This document shows positions 41,636 through 53,236 of a DNA stretch of 64,000 bases, piece after piece; the stretch's first letter is position 1, and each line of letters begins with the position of its first letter. The stretch comes from Aricia agestis. Taxonomy: Eukaryota; Arthropoda; Insecta; Lepidoptera; Lycaenidae. Where the stretch lies: the NCBI RefSeq assembly GCF_905147365.1, contig NC_056407.1, positions 17,219,980 to 17,283,979 of the forward strand, read 5' to 3'. Position numbers and translations under genes: made by a program. The notes beneath the pieces are model-generated. The model worked only from the letters and a program-made list of their open reading frames with translations. It was not told where the DNA came from and ran no database searches.

Positions 41636-43044
41636 TGGTGAGACACTACAGTAGACACACGTTTTTGGTATGATGTAAACCGCAAGTAGTGAGTCAATGT
41701 CTGACCTCAAAATGAGATGATGATTATGATGTCACTATTACTTGGTACTATTAATATACATTGATATTGCATCATGTGTATTAACAAAATTTATGAGTTT
41801 TTTTAACTTCTAACTTCTAAGTAAACTTAAAATACACTTTTGAAGACGAACATTAATTACTTAACTGCAATTAAGTAAATGACGATTTTGGCAATTTGAC
41901 AAGTCCCATTAATTGTCTGTCAAACTCTTCAAAAAATTGTAAGTAGTTTAATCATCATTAAAATAATATGTTAGCACTCCGAGGAGTGCGGCAGTTACAC
42001 TAACATAAATTATACGAAAACTTGGCAGTTCTGGAAATATGACATACATAGGTAAGTACATACGGGTCGAATTGATAACCTTCTTTTTTGAAGTCGGTTA
42101 TTAGTAGCGACAGAAACTAGCGATAGTTTCAGAGTTCCTGTTTACTATGACTAACGTCTGCAAATATTTTCGTAGCTACAGTCAAAGCGACAGTTTGATC
42201 AATGTTGTAGAGCGATGTAGAGACAAGTCGAGACTTGCCCGCGCAGACGCACGCGGTTGCTCGCTGATATAATATCAGCTTTTAGATTTAGATTATTGAG
42301 ACGGATCATGATAGCGTCTCGATAATCGACAACAAACTGGGTCGAATGAAATCGAAAATATTTAACTTTGGATATTGTTTATTTAGGTATCGTGCTTTGC
42401 GAATTAAATAAGTCATAACGTGATACAATTCATAAAAAATATAGCTAATTCAGTAAAAAATTATAATGTGTAATTAATCTGGATATATACTTATTTCCCT
42501 AATTTTACACAATATAAGTACTTACCTACTCACATAAATTCTATTTCTCACTTATTAATAAAAAAATTACATCCACTTTTGTCTTTTACTAACGTGGCTG
42601 CATGTCCGTTGTCTTTGTCTTATGGATTCACAAGGTATCAGAGAAAAGCAGCATCTTTTTTACTGACAAGTGGTGTTATCATGTAATAATACAATCAGCC
42701 CAAGCCAAGAATTTTTGATTTGTATTAAAACTTCTTCTTTTTTTTTAAATAACGAGTAGAGCCGAAAGGTCGACATAATCGTCGAATTTTTTATCGACAA
42801 CGTTCACGCCCATCGCTACCCAGTACCGAGCACCTTTACATTTTCAACATTTTTGTTTTCGATTAGAAACTAGAATATAATAGCCACGGACCACGGTCCA
42901 TGTGGGTTAGACGTTATTTTACCTCAATCTTGTGTTGATGTTAAATTGTTTCGGAATTCAATAAATATAATACTTATTAGTTTAAACTCTAGTCTCTATT
43001 CAACTTGACTAATTATTACCTACAGGCTACAACCATATTACATA
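41636..43044. other. Unassigned intergenic DNA
   Basis: Nothing recognised apart from scattered AAGTCGGTTA (42089) reminiscent of repeat R ends. Confidence 0.35.
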
Positions 43045-43218
43045 CTAGATGACGCCCGCAACTCCGTTGCGCCAAAACTCGTTTATCGCGCGGGAACCGT
43101 ACATTTTTCCGAGATAAAAAGTATCCTATGTCCTTTCCCGGGACTCAACGTATCTTCATGCCATATTTCAGCAAAATCGGTTCAGCGGCTTGGGCGTGAA
43201 GAGGTAACAGACAGACAG

Positions 43219-43249
<31 letters not shown>

Positions 43250-43281
43250 CACTTTACATTTATAATATTAGTATCCAGGAT
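43045..43281 (-). mobile_element. Helitron (family E), both ends present
   Basis: Plus strand CTAGatgacgcccgcaactc to tataatattagtatccagga. A (cagacaga)n run lies at 43207-43250. It is the uninterrupted reference for the SINE-split copy at 26379. Confidence 0.75.
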
Positions 43282-43343
43282 AATGAAATTTTAATATCCC
43301 TTCAATAAATTTTTTAAAGCTTATTGTGAAGAGAAGCCAGCTT

Positions 43344-43388
43344 CATCATTGGAACAACAAAGAAGTTGTTTTTGTTGTTCCAATGATT
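43344..43388. repeat. Short hairpin (TCATTGGAACAACAA)
   Basis: 15-bp perfect arms tcattggaacaacaa / ttgttgttccaatga; a third partial copy of ttggaacaacaa follows at about 43409. Confidence 0.7.
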
Positions 43389-43982
43389 TGACAAAAATTA
43401 TCAAAAAATTGGAACAACAAAAACAACAAAAAAAAAAAAAAGAAGTTAGTCGTTTCGCGATTTGACACCAAATCGAAATTTGGACTATTTCATATCAAAA
43501 CTTTTCAGTAACAAAATGATAACCGAAGCATTCTTTAAGAATCACGGTTCTGATGATATTAAATATGAATAACATTATTTCTTAGATTTCGTAACGTAAA
43601 TCGTACTTCCGTGCGAAGCCGTGTGGGTGGCACGTCGCCATTTTTCAATAACAAGAACAGATTTCCAGTTTTGTGTTTGACACAATAAATATTACGATTG
43701 AGCCCTTTCTGTTCGGTCGTAGCCTCGTAGGGAACAAATTGTAAATCGTCACCTTTTATGTCTTTAAAAAAATATTTGGCCCCAATGGCTTTTTGATTGC
43801 GCGCTTATAGTTCTGAGACTCGTGTTTACGGCGGAAATAAATATTGCTATTTATAGGTAAGTATTTTAAGCCATTACGGATTGCAATTTTCATAGCCGAA
43901 CTTCCAAATCCACAACAAGGAAGAGGAAATACACCGATGTATTTTACGGCTTCTCGGTAACCAGAGCCAGAAAATACTATAA

Positions 43983-44840
43983 GGCCCACTTGCGCCAGAC
44001 TGGGTTAACACGCTTAACTCTGAGTTAAATTATACTTCGAATTTAAATTCACATCATGTCTTGCACCACCAAGAGTTAGAAGTTAACCTCGAGTTAATTT
44101 TTTAAATTTTTAACCCACCGATGTCGGAGGGTTAAATCAACTAACTCTGGGTTAGTAATATCAAAACTGAGATTTTTCGGTTATGACTTATGTACTTTGT
44201 TATTTAGTAATAGGTACCGATTTTATTTTGTGTTTAACCATGATATATGATCAGTGGTTGTTATCTGATGATGATGAAGAAATTATTGAATACATTAGTT
44301 CGGACTCGTATTACAGAAGAATTGTAGAACGGAGCGATCTGTTTAGGGTCCCGTATTTACTCACAAAGAGACAAAGATTTCCATCGAAGATTTCGCCTAG
44401 AAAAAGAAACTGTTCTCTTTTTATTAAATAAAATTGAAAATAATTGCAATATACAAATGAGCATAAAAAGTAATTCCCTACCAAAGTTTAATAATAATAT
44501 TACTGGATTAGTGCGTCTTTAGTGAACTCCTTTATAAATAGGTAGACTAGATAAACATTGGACACAAGTGTTTCTTCCCAATTTTTATCATTTTCCGCTT
44601 AATTTATTTGCACAAAATATCACAATTCACAACACAATGCGACATAAAACCACGTGTCATTTCAAATCTGACATTTATTTAAAGTACTGTGGAGCGAGAG
44701 AGAGCAGTAGACTTAAATTATTCAGCATGAATGGCTCTATCATATTTGGCTGGATGTAAAAAGAATGAATGAACATGACATAAGCCCGGGTTAGTTGACT
44801 CTAGGGTAAATTCTTCTGGTGCAATATGTAGTATGAGTTA
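43983..44840 (+). mobile_element. PIF/Harbinger-like DNA transposon relic
   Basis: The left end ggcccacttgcgccagactg is of the GGSCC type seen at Harbinger ends. Inside lies a transposase fragment (next entry). A matching right end is uncertain: ctggtgcaa at 44819-44827 mirrors ttgcgccag with one change. Several inverted ctgagttaa pieces occur near both sides. Confidence 0.5.
44183..44495 (+). pseudogene. Harbinger transposase N-terminal fragment
   Basis: The first frame gives an acidic leader (SDDDEEIIEYI) and YYRRIVERSDLF; after a frameshift near 44375 the next frame gives DFHRRFRLEKETVLFLLNKI, which fits the conserved F..RFRL.K.TV..LL block of HARBI1-type transposases. The DDE catalytic domain is missing. 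It is non-functional. Confidence 0.6.
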
Positions 44841-45477
44841 AAAATTAAAAACGTTAACACTGAGTTATTAAGCCCCGGGTTATTTATTTAACTGAAACAC
44901 GGAGTGCGCGGCCAAGTTCCAGCAGGCCGCGCGCATGCCGTGCACTATTTGCACGAACCGTTTCGACGCATTTTGACCCCCCTGTAGCTCAGTGCCTATT
45001 GCGAGTGCAAACATAAAATTATACCTACGTAATTATGTGCTAGCACTTAAGCAGTATACCAAATTTAATAGATATAGCTTCGGTAGATCCTGAAATATCT
45101 CCCTGTGAAAATAGCTAATTTTGGCACTCACTCACTGACCGGTAATCAAAACCTCTAGGCCACTTCCAATTGTCCTAGCGTTATGAAATTTGGCACACAG
45201 GTCGTGAAGTGTGGTATATAACACACTACCTGTTACGTATAGCACGAAAACCTGCCACGTTCAAATTAGAAGTATTATGGATCAGGCTGTTGATGAAAAT
45301 GATAACGATCGATGAAGTGCATCTAAACTTGGCATTGGATTAGATTTCAACTCTTTTTTTAGATCAAAAATTTGCCGATAGGAACTTGGCCCCATTTTAA
45401 CAGGTATGTTTTTGGAGGGATTTAAACTTTACGAAAATATATTATGGTTAATTATATCATTTGCTAACCTAAATGAT
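44841..45477. other. Unassigned DNA, possibly an old repeat
   Basis: tatgaaatttggcacacagg and similar phrases are typical of repetitive lepidopteran sequence, but no termini are visible. Confidence 0.3.
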
Positions 45478-45721
45478 TATTATTATTATTAGCAACTTTA
45501 TTGTCTCTAATTAAATACAAATATAGATAGGAACACAAATATTATCATAGCAACAAGGTTTACAATTTAAAGTGTACAACCCCTACACTAAGAACACTTG
45601 TGCAGTTGTAGCTTGTAGGGGTTGACTAAAATTCTTAAGGGTACATACAAAATAATATTATCATAGGGAAAAGACAAATAGAATTCAATAATCGTACATT
45701 TATAAATTGTGAACCAAGACG

Positions 45722-45785
45722 TGTCTTTGTGTGTATGTGTGGTGTGTTTGGTGTGTGTGTGTATGTGTGTATGTGTACGTGCATG
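45722..45785 (+). repeat. (TG)n-rich microsatellite
   Basis: gtgtgtatgtgtggtgtgtt and similar, imperfect TG/TATG repeats. Confidence 0.8.
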
Positions 45786-45787
45786 TT

Positions 45788-47105
45788 TTATTTTATTATT
45801 TCTAGCAGCTTTTCAGTTTCCTGATAACTTAGACTACAAAGCCAGCAGGTGATTGCTAACTTGGTGTCTCTCTTATTTAAGGTGGTAAGATTAACAATTT
45901 TGTTATTAGCGCGGTTGTACAATAGTGGGCCAAGAAATGGTTGATGGCGTTGTGCAATTGTGGTTTGGATTTTAGGTGTTGTAAATATTTTACATTTTTT
46001 TCTTCTACTGCTGTTATTTGTAGAATCTAGTTTACTGGTAAGGCGATGTTGTGCTAATATGAGGTTTTTAATATACAGTTTTTTTTTAATGAAATAAGGG
46101 GGCAAACGAGCAAATGGGTCACCTGATGGAAAGCAACTTCCGTCACCCATGGACACTCGCAGCTTCAGAAGAGCTGCAGGTGCGTTGCCGGCCTTTTAAG
46201 ATAGGGGAGGGTAGGGAAGGGAATAGGGTAGGGGATTGGGCCTCCGGTAAACTCACTCACTCGGCGAAACACAGCGCAAGCGCTGTTTCACGCCGGTTTT
46301 CTGTGAGAACGTGGTATTTCTCCGGTCGAGCCGGCCCATTCGTGCCGAAGCATGGCTCTTCCACGTATAGTTGCCGAACTGATAATAAGTTATATACGTG
46401 TACTGTCTTTATAAAGTGCATCGGTTGGAAAGCGATAGGGTTTGGATGTGGCTACTTTGATAACTGCTCTTTGTGCTCTTTCAATAAACTTGATGTGAGT
46501 TTTGCAGGCTCCTCCCCATACAGTATTGCAGTAGGTAAGGATAGACTCACATAGAGCTCGGTAGACCTTTATTATAAGCTTTTTATCGGCAATACTATGT
46601 AATTGTCTGAAAATAAATATGAGTTTACGTACTCTACTGCTAATCGTCATAATGTGCTCTTTCCAGGAGAGATGACGATCAATATTAACACCAAGATACT
46701 TGATGTTTGAAACTTCCTGTATTTTAGGGCAGTTAGTGCAGTTAGTGTGGTTGCAGTTGCTGTGTATAAAAATATTTAATGGTGGTAAACGTCTCCGAGT
46801 CAAAGTGAATTTTACATATTATTTAGTTTTGTCCACATTCAATGTCAACAGATTGTAAACCAAACAATTAGCAACGATGTTTAAACCCACTTGTGCGTGT
46901 GCCCGAGCCTCTTCCCAATCTTTACCAGTAAAAACTAAGGCAGTATCGTCTGCATAAGAAAATACTCTTCCATTGATCAGATGTGTATTGCGAAGGTCAT
47001 TAACGTAAACTAGGAAAAGACTCGGGCCCAAAACACTTCCTTGGGGAACGCCATAAGTAATGGTTTCTTCATCACTTATTGCAGCGCCTACTTTAGTTTT
47101 CTGAT
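45788..47105 (-). pseudogene. CR1-like reverse transcriptase pseudogene
   Basis: From 47090 down: GVPQGSVLGPSLFLVYVNDL, then FSYADDTALVF with the catalytic YADD, KTK, then after a short gap IKYLGVNIDRHLSWKEHI and CNTVWGGA up to about 46390. After the SINE-like insert the same protein continues (NLILAQHRL ... LLYNRAN) to 45788. One frameshift lies just before the insertion and one near 46810. The N-terminal RT motifs and endonuclease are missing. Confidence 0.85.
46079..46368 (-). mobile_element. A-tailed SINE-like element (family S) inside the LINE
   Basis: T-run, aatgaaataagggggcaaac, to gctcttccacgtat. Removing it and one copy of AGTT (46077-46080 and 46369-46372) restores continuity of the LINE. 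The G/A-rich tract is shortened. Confidence 0.85.
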
Positions 47106-47108
47106 ATA

Positions 47109-47256
47109 CAGGGTGTAACAAAACTAAGTGATAATACTTTAAGGTATTCATGGGTTCCCTGTAGAGCTGCTACTTTCACAGTAAACTCTATATTATAAGG
47201 AACACATATGACCCTGAAGTTTAATAATTATTATCACTTAGTTTTGTTACACCTTG
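47109..47256. mobile_element. Tc1/mariner-type MITE (CAGGGTGTAACAAAAC)
   Basis: cagggtgtaacaaaactaag and cttagttttgttacaccttg are inverted ends (one mismatch), flanked on both sides by TA (47107-47108, 47257-47258), the mariner target duplication. 148 bp, non-coding. Confidence 0.85.
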
Positions 47257-47837
47257 TACGGTGCAGTAGGTGACTTAAATTGTTATCTATCGTAAGTCTT
47301 GGGTTCTTTTAAATTTTCTCACATTACTAAAAGACCGAAATGCTCTGTCTTCCATGCACTCATAATTAGTTACAATTTATGACAGTACTCAGGTCCTGTA
47401 CTGTAAGCAGTTAGAAGATGTTGCGCAATCGCTGATTATTCCGGTGACAGTAACAAATGGCGCTAATTAGCCAGAACAAAACGCGTGTATTACTCCCAGA
47501 TTCCAACGAGTATTAACTGTGAAACATTGGGAAGAACGTTGAAAGTTGAAACTAAATGAAGATGATTAGCTTTGTCCACACTGTGCCTTTATTTGTTCAT
47601 CAAGGGCATGCGTAAAGCGCAGTCAACATTGCACGTGAGGCATGCCCGCGACGCTATGTCACTTTTCTTTCCAACGCGGGTGGATTTTAACGAAAGTTGA
47701 ATAAGAAGATGATGACGAAAATTGAAGATGCAATTGTATAGTGTGGACATAGCTATTGTGATGAAACGAAATATTATGGTAATTTTACAACATAAGAGCA
47801 ATTGTTACTCATTTTTTCCCTCATAATTAGACTTTTT

Positions 47838-48110
47838 GACGACCTCTGTGGCTCAGTTGGTGGGCTATCGGTAGCTCAAGCCGGGGGTTCGAATCCCGCC
47901 GACGGAACAAAAATTTTTTAAAGTTCCGGGGTCGTGGATGTGTATTAAATATGTGTATAATATAATAAAAATCTTAAATATATGTATAGTATAAAAGTAT
48001 TAAATATATTTATATATTTCCGTTGTCTGGTACCCGTAACACAAGTCCTTCAGGTACTTAGCACGGGGCCAGACTGACGTGGTGTGAAGTGTCCATAGAT
48101 ATTATTATTA
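47838..48110 (+). mobile_element. tRNA-derived SINE
   Basis: Head 47838-47910: TGTGGCTCAGTTGGTGGG (A box) and GGGTTCGAATCCCGCC (perfect B box). The body contains aagttccggggtcgtggatg and the tail ggtgtgaagtgtccatagat followed by (att)n. This SINE type is common in Lepidoptera. It differs from the SINE at 26508, so two tRNA-SINE families are present. Confidence 0.85.
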
Positions 48111-48111
48111 T

Positions 48112-48423
48112 GTTTTTTTTTGGTTTTTATTCTCCTTTGCAGGGTTCTACTAAAGTTGCGGGCTTGTGGCCAAACAACTTCAGGTAATGTGATGAATTGA
48201 TGATTAATTATTAATGGCTAAAAACTTGCGGACGATGCGGCATGTGTTGAGGATGACAGCTTTTTGTAATGTGATGTATGTGAGTGGATGTATGTTGAGT
48301 GTTTTGAGCGAGGTGTGTAGAGTTTTAGGTATAATGCCAGTGGTTGAAATGACTATGGGTATTGTTTTGACTGTGTTAACTTTCCATTGCGTTTTAATTT
48401 CTATTGTGAGGTCAGTGTATTTG
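48112..48423 (-). mobile_element. LINE 3' end, 5'-truncated
   Basis: Minus strand: 73 codons of polyprotein, stop, about 90 bp of 3' UTR ending gagaataaaaacc and an A-run. The AATAAA and A-tail mark the true end. It is joined directly to the Helitron A copy at 48424. Confidence 0.65.
48204..48422 (-). pseudogene. C-terminal fragment of a LINE polyprotein
   Basis: An uninterrupted frame without a start codon reads TDLTIEIKTQWK, VKTIPIVISTTGIIPKTLH, then VILNTCRIVRKFL before TAA. The IPIVI.TTG..P..L and LNT..IVRKFL blocks are typical of the C-terminal end of some insect non-LTR retrotransposon polyproteins. The overlapping plus-strand frame of similar length is a shadow. Clade not decided. Confidence 0.65.
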
Positions 48424-48651
48424 GGTGCATGAAATTTCGCACAGTTATAGTTTATATGGAGAAGGAGTGCATCGAGCTAATATTATTTTAAAATTATGCT
48501 TTTATCATATTTATTTTTAACAAATAAAACGTTACACACACTACGACACTACTACTAGGAAAAATGACAGATTTTTGAGTGACAAGCCTATACATACGAA
48601 TTATTCTTTTATTTATGATTGAAGTCTGCTGACAACAAGTTGACAAATTGA

Positions 48652-49407
48652 GGCCGTGTTCGTCGGCGTAATTTTTAGCGCATTCGCTGCAAAACCTAGT
48701 TATTGCGCATGTCCAAATCATGTCATGCCATGGCAACGACAACTGTTTACGACTTGACATTTAACCCAATTGCAATTTGTTGGTGGCATTGCAATGAACA
48801 AACCAGTGCGAGAGCCATGCTTCGGCACGAATGGGCCGGCTCGACCGGAGAAATACCACGCTCTCACAGAAAACCAGCGTGAAACAGCGCTTGCGCTGTG
48901 TTTCACCGAGTGAGTGAGTTTACCGGAGGCCCAATCCCCTACCCTATTCCCCTCCCTACCTTCCCCTATTCCCTTCCCTTCCCATCCCTACCCTCCCCTG
49001 TTACCCTATTCCCTCTTAAAAAGCCGGCAACGCACCTGCATCTCTTCTGATGCTACGAGTGTCCATGGGTGACGGAAGTTGCTTTCCATCAGGTGACCCG
49101 TTTGCTCGTTTGCCCTCTTTTTCATAAAAAAAAACAATTAAATTTTTAAATTTTTCTAAGTGATCCATATCCATATTTTCCAAAATAAAATAATCAAACA
49201 CTATCATAGTGTTAAATAAATTATTTGTGCGGCTGTTAGACAATTTTGGCTTATGTATTCTTAGCTTAGCTTCTATTATTTTAATCATGTATATACAATT
49301 AAGACGTTGTTTACGACTTGACCAGCAACTTGTTATGGCGTTGCCATGACATCTTTTGGACATGCGCAATAAAAGGTTTGTCCAAAAATACGCCGACGAA
49401 CACGGCC
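48652..49407. mobile_element. MITE with GGCCGTGTTCGTCGGCGTA ends, 3-bp duplication
   Basis: Ends ggccgtgttcgtcggcgta and tacgccgacgaacacggcc are exact complements, with further inward similarity (gcgcatgtccaaa / tttggacatgcgc). TGA is present on both sides (48649-48651, 49408-49410) but once in the empty paralogue, the 3-bp duplication of PIF/Harbinger elements. Confidence 0.85.
48806..49134 (+). mobile_element. A-tailed SINE-like element (family S), innermost of the nest
   Basis: From gtgcgagagccatgcttcgg to ttttcata plus nine A. The first bases are altered (gtgcg for tacgtggg). Confidence 0.8.
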
Positions 49408-49652
49408 TGAAAATGGGTTATTGTTTTTTTTAATTTAATTTTAAATACTATTAGACAATGCTTAAACGGCCAGTCTGAGATCAGCTGAGTCCCAGAGACA
49501 AGAATTTAAAAAAACTATGATGAAGTCAATATTTTTTACAAAATATAGGTAAGTAGTAGTCCTAATGTCGTTGCAAGTAAGGTCGAATTTCGACCATTGG
49601 GCGATCTCTAGTTATTATTATTAAGTACTATTATTTTATTAGTTTTCTTGTA

Positions 49653-50019
<367 letters not shown>

Positions 50020-50931
50020 GTGCACGTCCTATCTGCTATCCTAATCCAATCTCTCCGTAGGGCTGCTGGAAGACATTTCTATTATAAATAAGCAGATTTT
50101 ATAAATAATTTAATTCAGATTAGATCAGATTTTATAATTATAAATAAGCATTGTATTTTAATATTTCTTGTGCACAATAAATCATTAACTATAAATAAAT
50201 AAATAAAATCCACATTTTTTTATTTTAAATCAATTTCCCGGTCCCAAAGCCTTTATTTATATACAAAAAATTGCAGTTTTATAATTATTCTTAGTTACCC
50301 ACTTTATCCACATTCCACTCATGTCTTCATAATATATTTTGTTTTTAGTTAGATATTTTTATTCTTAAATATTAAAATTTTCCTATATAAAATGTTAGAT
50401 ATTTTAAATAGGAAAATTTTAATATTTAAGTTCTAAGCCTCTTTTAAATAAAATATCACCAACATGAAAACAATCACAAAAACATAATATTATTGTCTCT
50501 TTAGCATCCGAATTGAAAGGAATTGATGGGAAATATTGTCGGAAAATAAAAGTTGATATTTACTGCTTCTGCGGCTGTGTTCTTTTACGGGAGGTAACCG
50601 TCTAGGAAAAACAACAAATAACTCAAATTCCTGAAAGCCAAAGGAATTTCTGTTACAATTTTTGCAAAATATAAAGCGGAATAGTGATTAAATTGAATGC
50701 TCTACTTTTATGTCATAGGTGTATTTACACTGATAATCGCATTGCGCTAACACGGGCTTTGTAAATATGTTATCCTAATTTTAATTTGTATTTATAGAGC
50801 GGTGTGTAAATTAATAATTAATGTCATTTTCGATATGTACAAAAATAATATGTCATCGGACGGAAATAGTGGATGCGGCTCGCGCCGGCGGCCGCCATAC
50901 ATTATTCAGTAGGCTGTGTCGTCGGTAAAAA
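50020..50931. other. AT-rich unassigned DNA with a 20-bp hairpin
   Basis: 50367-50386 (aaatattaaaattttcctat) and 50408-50427 are perfect complements with a 21-nt loop. GC-rich ggctcgcgccggcggccgcc lies at 50876-50895. Confidence 0.45.
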
Positions 50932-51120
50932 ACTGACAAGGTGCGAGTCAGATGTGTGCACGAAGGGTTCAGTATCATAATATTAATACGCGAGCGAAAA
51001 ACTTTGTACATAACCCTTTTTACAAAAAAATGGGGAAACGTAGGTGCATGAAATTTGGCACAGTTATAGTTTATATGGTAAAGGAGTGCATCGAGCTAAT
51101 ATTATTTTGAAATTATGCTT
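50932..51120 (+). mobile_element. Repeat G fragment cut by a Helitron A 5' part
   Basis: 50932-50974 (gacaaggtgcgagtcagatg ... gggttcagta) is the start of the AGTGCGAGTCGG repeat; at 50975 TCATAATATTAATACG begins a family A Helitron that can be followed to about 51120. Confidence 0.6.
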
Positions 51121-51439
51121 TTTGGCGTGTCTGTCTGTTTGTCTGTGTGTGTGTATCTGTCCGTGGCATCGTAACATCCAAACGGGTGGACCGATTTTGA
51201 TCTAGTTATTTTTCTTCTAGAGTGTTCTTAGCTATAATTCATCATCTTCTACCTGCGCAGTGATGGATGGATGGAGTTGTTTGATGGGTTTTATATTTCA
51301 TTCTAGTTCATGTCATTTGTGAATGTACGATATACGTATACACATATTAATGGAAAGTTGAGCTGGTGCTGCAGCATCAACTGGTAATCAATAGGATATC
51401 CGACTCAAGGGTACACACACTACAAGTGTTTCGTAAATA

Positions 51440-51921
51440 TTTCAAGTGCCTACCTGTCGCCTAATTGATATCGAGCAAACAAAATCACGTTTGTTTTAGA
51501 GCCCCCTTCAATATTTATTTCATTTTGATTTTATTGTTTTCATAACTCCAACAGAAATAAATAATTTGTTAAAAATTCGGCTGTCAACCTATCGCAGTTC
51601 ATTTACGGCCATTCCCAATATTTAATCTATCTCTGGTTTTGCCCTACTAGAGATAGGCATAGCTCACAATTGACATAAAATATATGTCCCTAATGTCTAA
51701 TGTGAGCTATTCCTATCTCTAGTAGGGCAAAACCAGAGATAGATCAAATATTGGGAACGGCCGTTAATTGATACAGCCTGGTGACAGTAGACAGACGGAT
51801 AGACATCGAAATCTCGGTAATGGTAACCAGGATTTTTAAAACGATGAGGGTTCTCCCGCTCTCCCTGTGGAAAGAAATATAGGATTTCATTTTTACCCTT
51901 TAAAGTACGGAACCCTAAAAA
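51440..51921 (+). repeat. AGTGCGAGTCGG-type repeat interrupted by a hairpin MITE
   Basis: Left landmark ttgatatcgagc, right landmark gatacagcctggtgacag and end gtacggaaccctaaaaag. Bases 51605-51764 are the inserted MITE; about 51838-51890 is a second foreign stretch. Confidence 0.65.
51605..51764. mobile_element. 160-bp hairpin MITE with 52-bp arms
   Basis: 51605-51656 (acggccattcccaatattta...) pairs with 51713-51764 with few mismatches; pairing continues inward (atagctcaca / tgtgagctat), so almost the whole element is one stem. Confidence 0.85.
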
Positions 51922-52697
51922 GCTCGTCCGGCGCGGTTCATTGTGGACCCTCACTCCTGCACTCCCGAGCCAGACGTCACATTCCTGATAGTTTTTTCTT
52001 TGGACAGGGTGCGACAACTTGGTTGAATAATGAATTTATAATGCCAACTTCCTGCCTGTTATTGCCATCGAACCGGTGCACGGTGGTGGCCGGTAAGACA
52101 GCACGGAGCCGAGTTGGTATTATTATGTATGTATTGTGTCATGTAAGTACCTAATAATATTGTGAAAATAAAAGAAACATAAGTACTATGACACAAAGAA
52201 GAAAATGAAATGAAGAAGAAAATATTATATATTGTCACAACTCACAATATAATAATAAATCACATTTAGTTATGCCTTTTGGTCCTTAGCAACAGAAAAA
52301 TAAACGTTTAATTTTATTTCAATCTAATTTGGACTTTCCTTATCTTGGTCTTTTACGGTCGCACTGAGGTATTTAATCAATACTTTACTTTCATTTAATG
52401 AGGAGTTTGACTGAAAAAGTATGGAGTTTATGTCAAATGGAAGTAAAATTAAGTAAAGTTATAATAAAATAAATTATTGTCTGTGCGGCAGTTAGATTGA
52501 TATAATATGCGGTATTTTTTGACATAACAACTTCATTGTACGAAATTTTAAATTATTGTTTTTAACGAACGGCGTAGCTTATAAACTTTGGTCAACATAA
52601 GCGTTCACGACCATCAAGCAATTTCGTTCACGGTCATGTTCGTTCTTCGTCGCGGTGCGTGAAGTGGTGGTAAGAGCGAAGCCATAATATTATTCCA
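51922..52697. other. Unassigned intergenic DNA
   Basis: Frames at 51867-52154 run through repeat and flank and are not coding. Confidence 0.35.
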
Positions 52698-52933
52698 CGA
52701 GCTTTTGCCCGCGGCTTCGCTCGCGTTAAGAAGTATTATTATATACAAACTTTCATCCCCTATTTGAATCCCTTGGGGTTGGAATTTATTAAAATCCGTT
52801 CTTAGCGGATGCCTACGTTATAGCATCTACCTGCATGCCAAATTTCAGCCCGATCCGTCCAGTGGTTTGGGCTGTGCGTTGATAGATCACTTTGACAATC
52901 AGTCAGTCCTTTGAGTTTTGTATATTATATAGA
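52698..52933 (-). mobile_element. Lep1-like Helitron
   Basis: Plus strand acgagcttttgcccgcggct to gtatattatatagatt, collinear with 11864-12110. Confidence 0.7.
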
Positions 52934-52944
52934 TTTATTTATGA

Positions 52945-53236
52945 CTAGATGTCCCGCGCGGCTTCGCCCGCGTAAATTAGAAATTTTACAGAATCCGTAG
53001 GTACATTTTCCCATAAAAAATATTTCCCCCGTTTTTCCCACATTTTCCTGAGTTTCTTCTGTCGTATTAGTCTTAGAGTAATAATATAATATAACCTTCT
53101 CGATAAATGATGAGTCTTACTCGACAAATGATCTATCTAACACTGAGATAAGTTTTTAAATCGGACCTGTAGTTTCTGAGATTGACGCGTTCAAGCAAAC
53201 ATACTCTTCAGGTTTATAATATTAGGTAGATATAGA
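52945..53236 (-). mobile_element. Helitron (family F)
   Basis: Plus strand CTAGatgtcccgcgcggctt to attaggtagatatagat, collinear with 21513-21783. Confidence 0.75.

Larger units (their letters stand above)
45478..47107 (-). mobile_element. CR1-group LINE (CR1/L2-like), 3' part, split by a SINE-like element
   Basis: It runs on the minus strand from 47107 to an (AAT)n tail at about 45478. It carries the C-terminal half of the reverse transcriptase. It is interrupted at 46079-46368 by family S and cut at its 5' side by the MITE at 47109-47256. A (TG)n-rich tract at 45722-45785 lies in its 3' untranslated part. Confidence 0.8.
48424..49611 (+). mobile_element. Helitron (family A) split by a MITE that itself holds a SINE-like element
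   Basis: Left part 48424-48651 (ggtgcatgaaatttcgcaca to caaattga), right part 49408-49611 (tgaaaatgggttattg to gcgatctCTAG). The joined parts match 38690-39159. The 5' end is missing. Confidence 0.85.

Noticed and set aside
44183..44431. Intact 82-residue host protein with an acidic stretch
   Set aside because: A neighbouring frame continues with the conserved Harbinger transposase block, so this is a frameshifted transposase start.
47838..47910. tRNA gene
   Set aside because: Same reason: it is continuous with a SINE body and an (ATT)n tail.
48214..48432. 72-codon plus-strand frame resembling a small membrane protein
   Set aside because: It is the shadow of the LINE polyprotein C-terminus on the minus strand, whose residues match known retroelement blocks.
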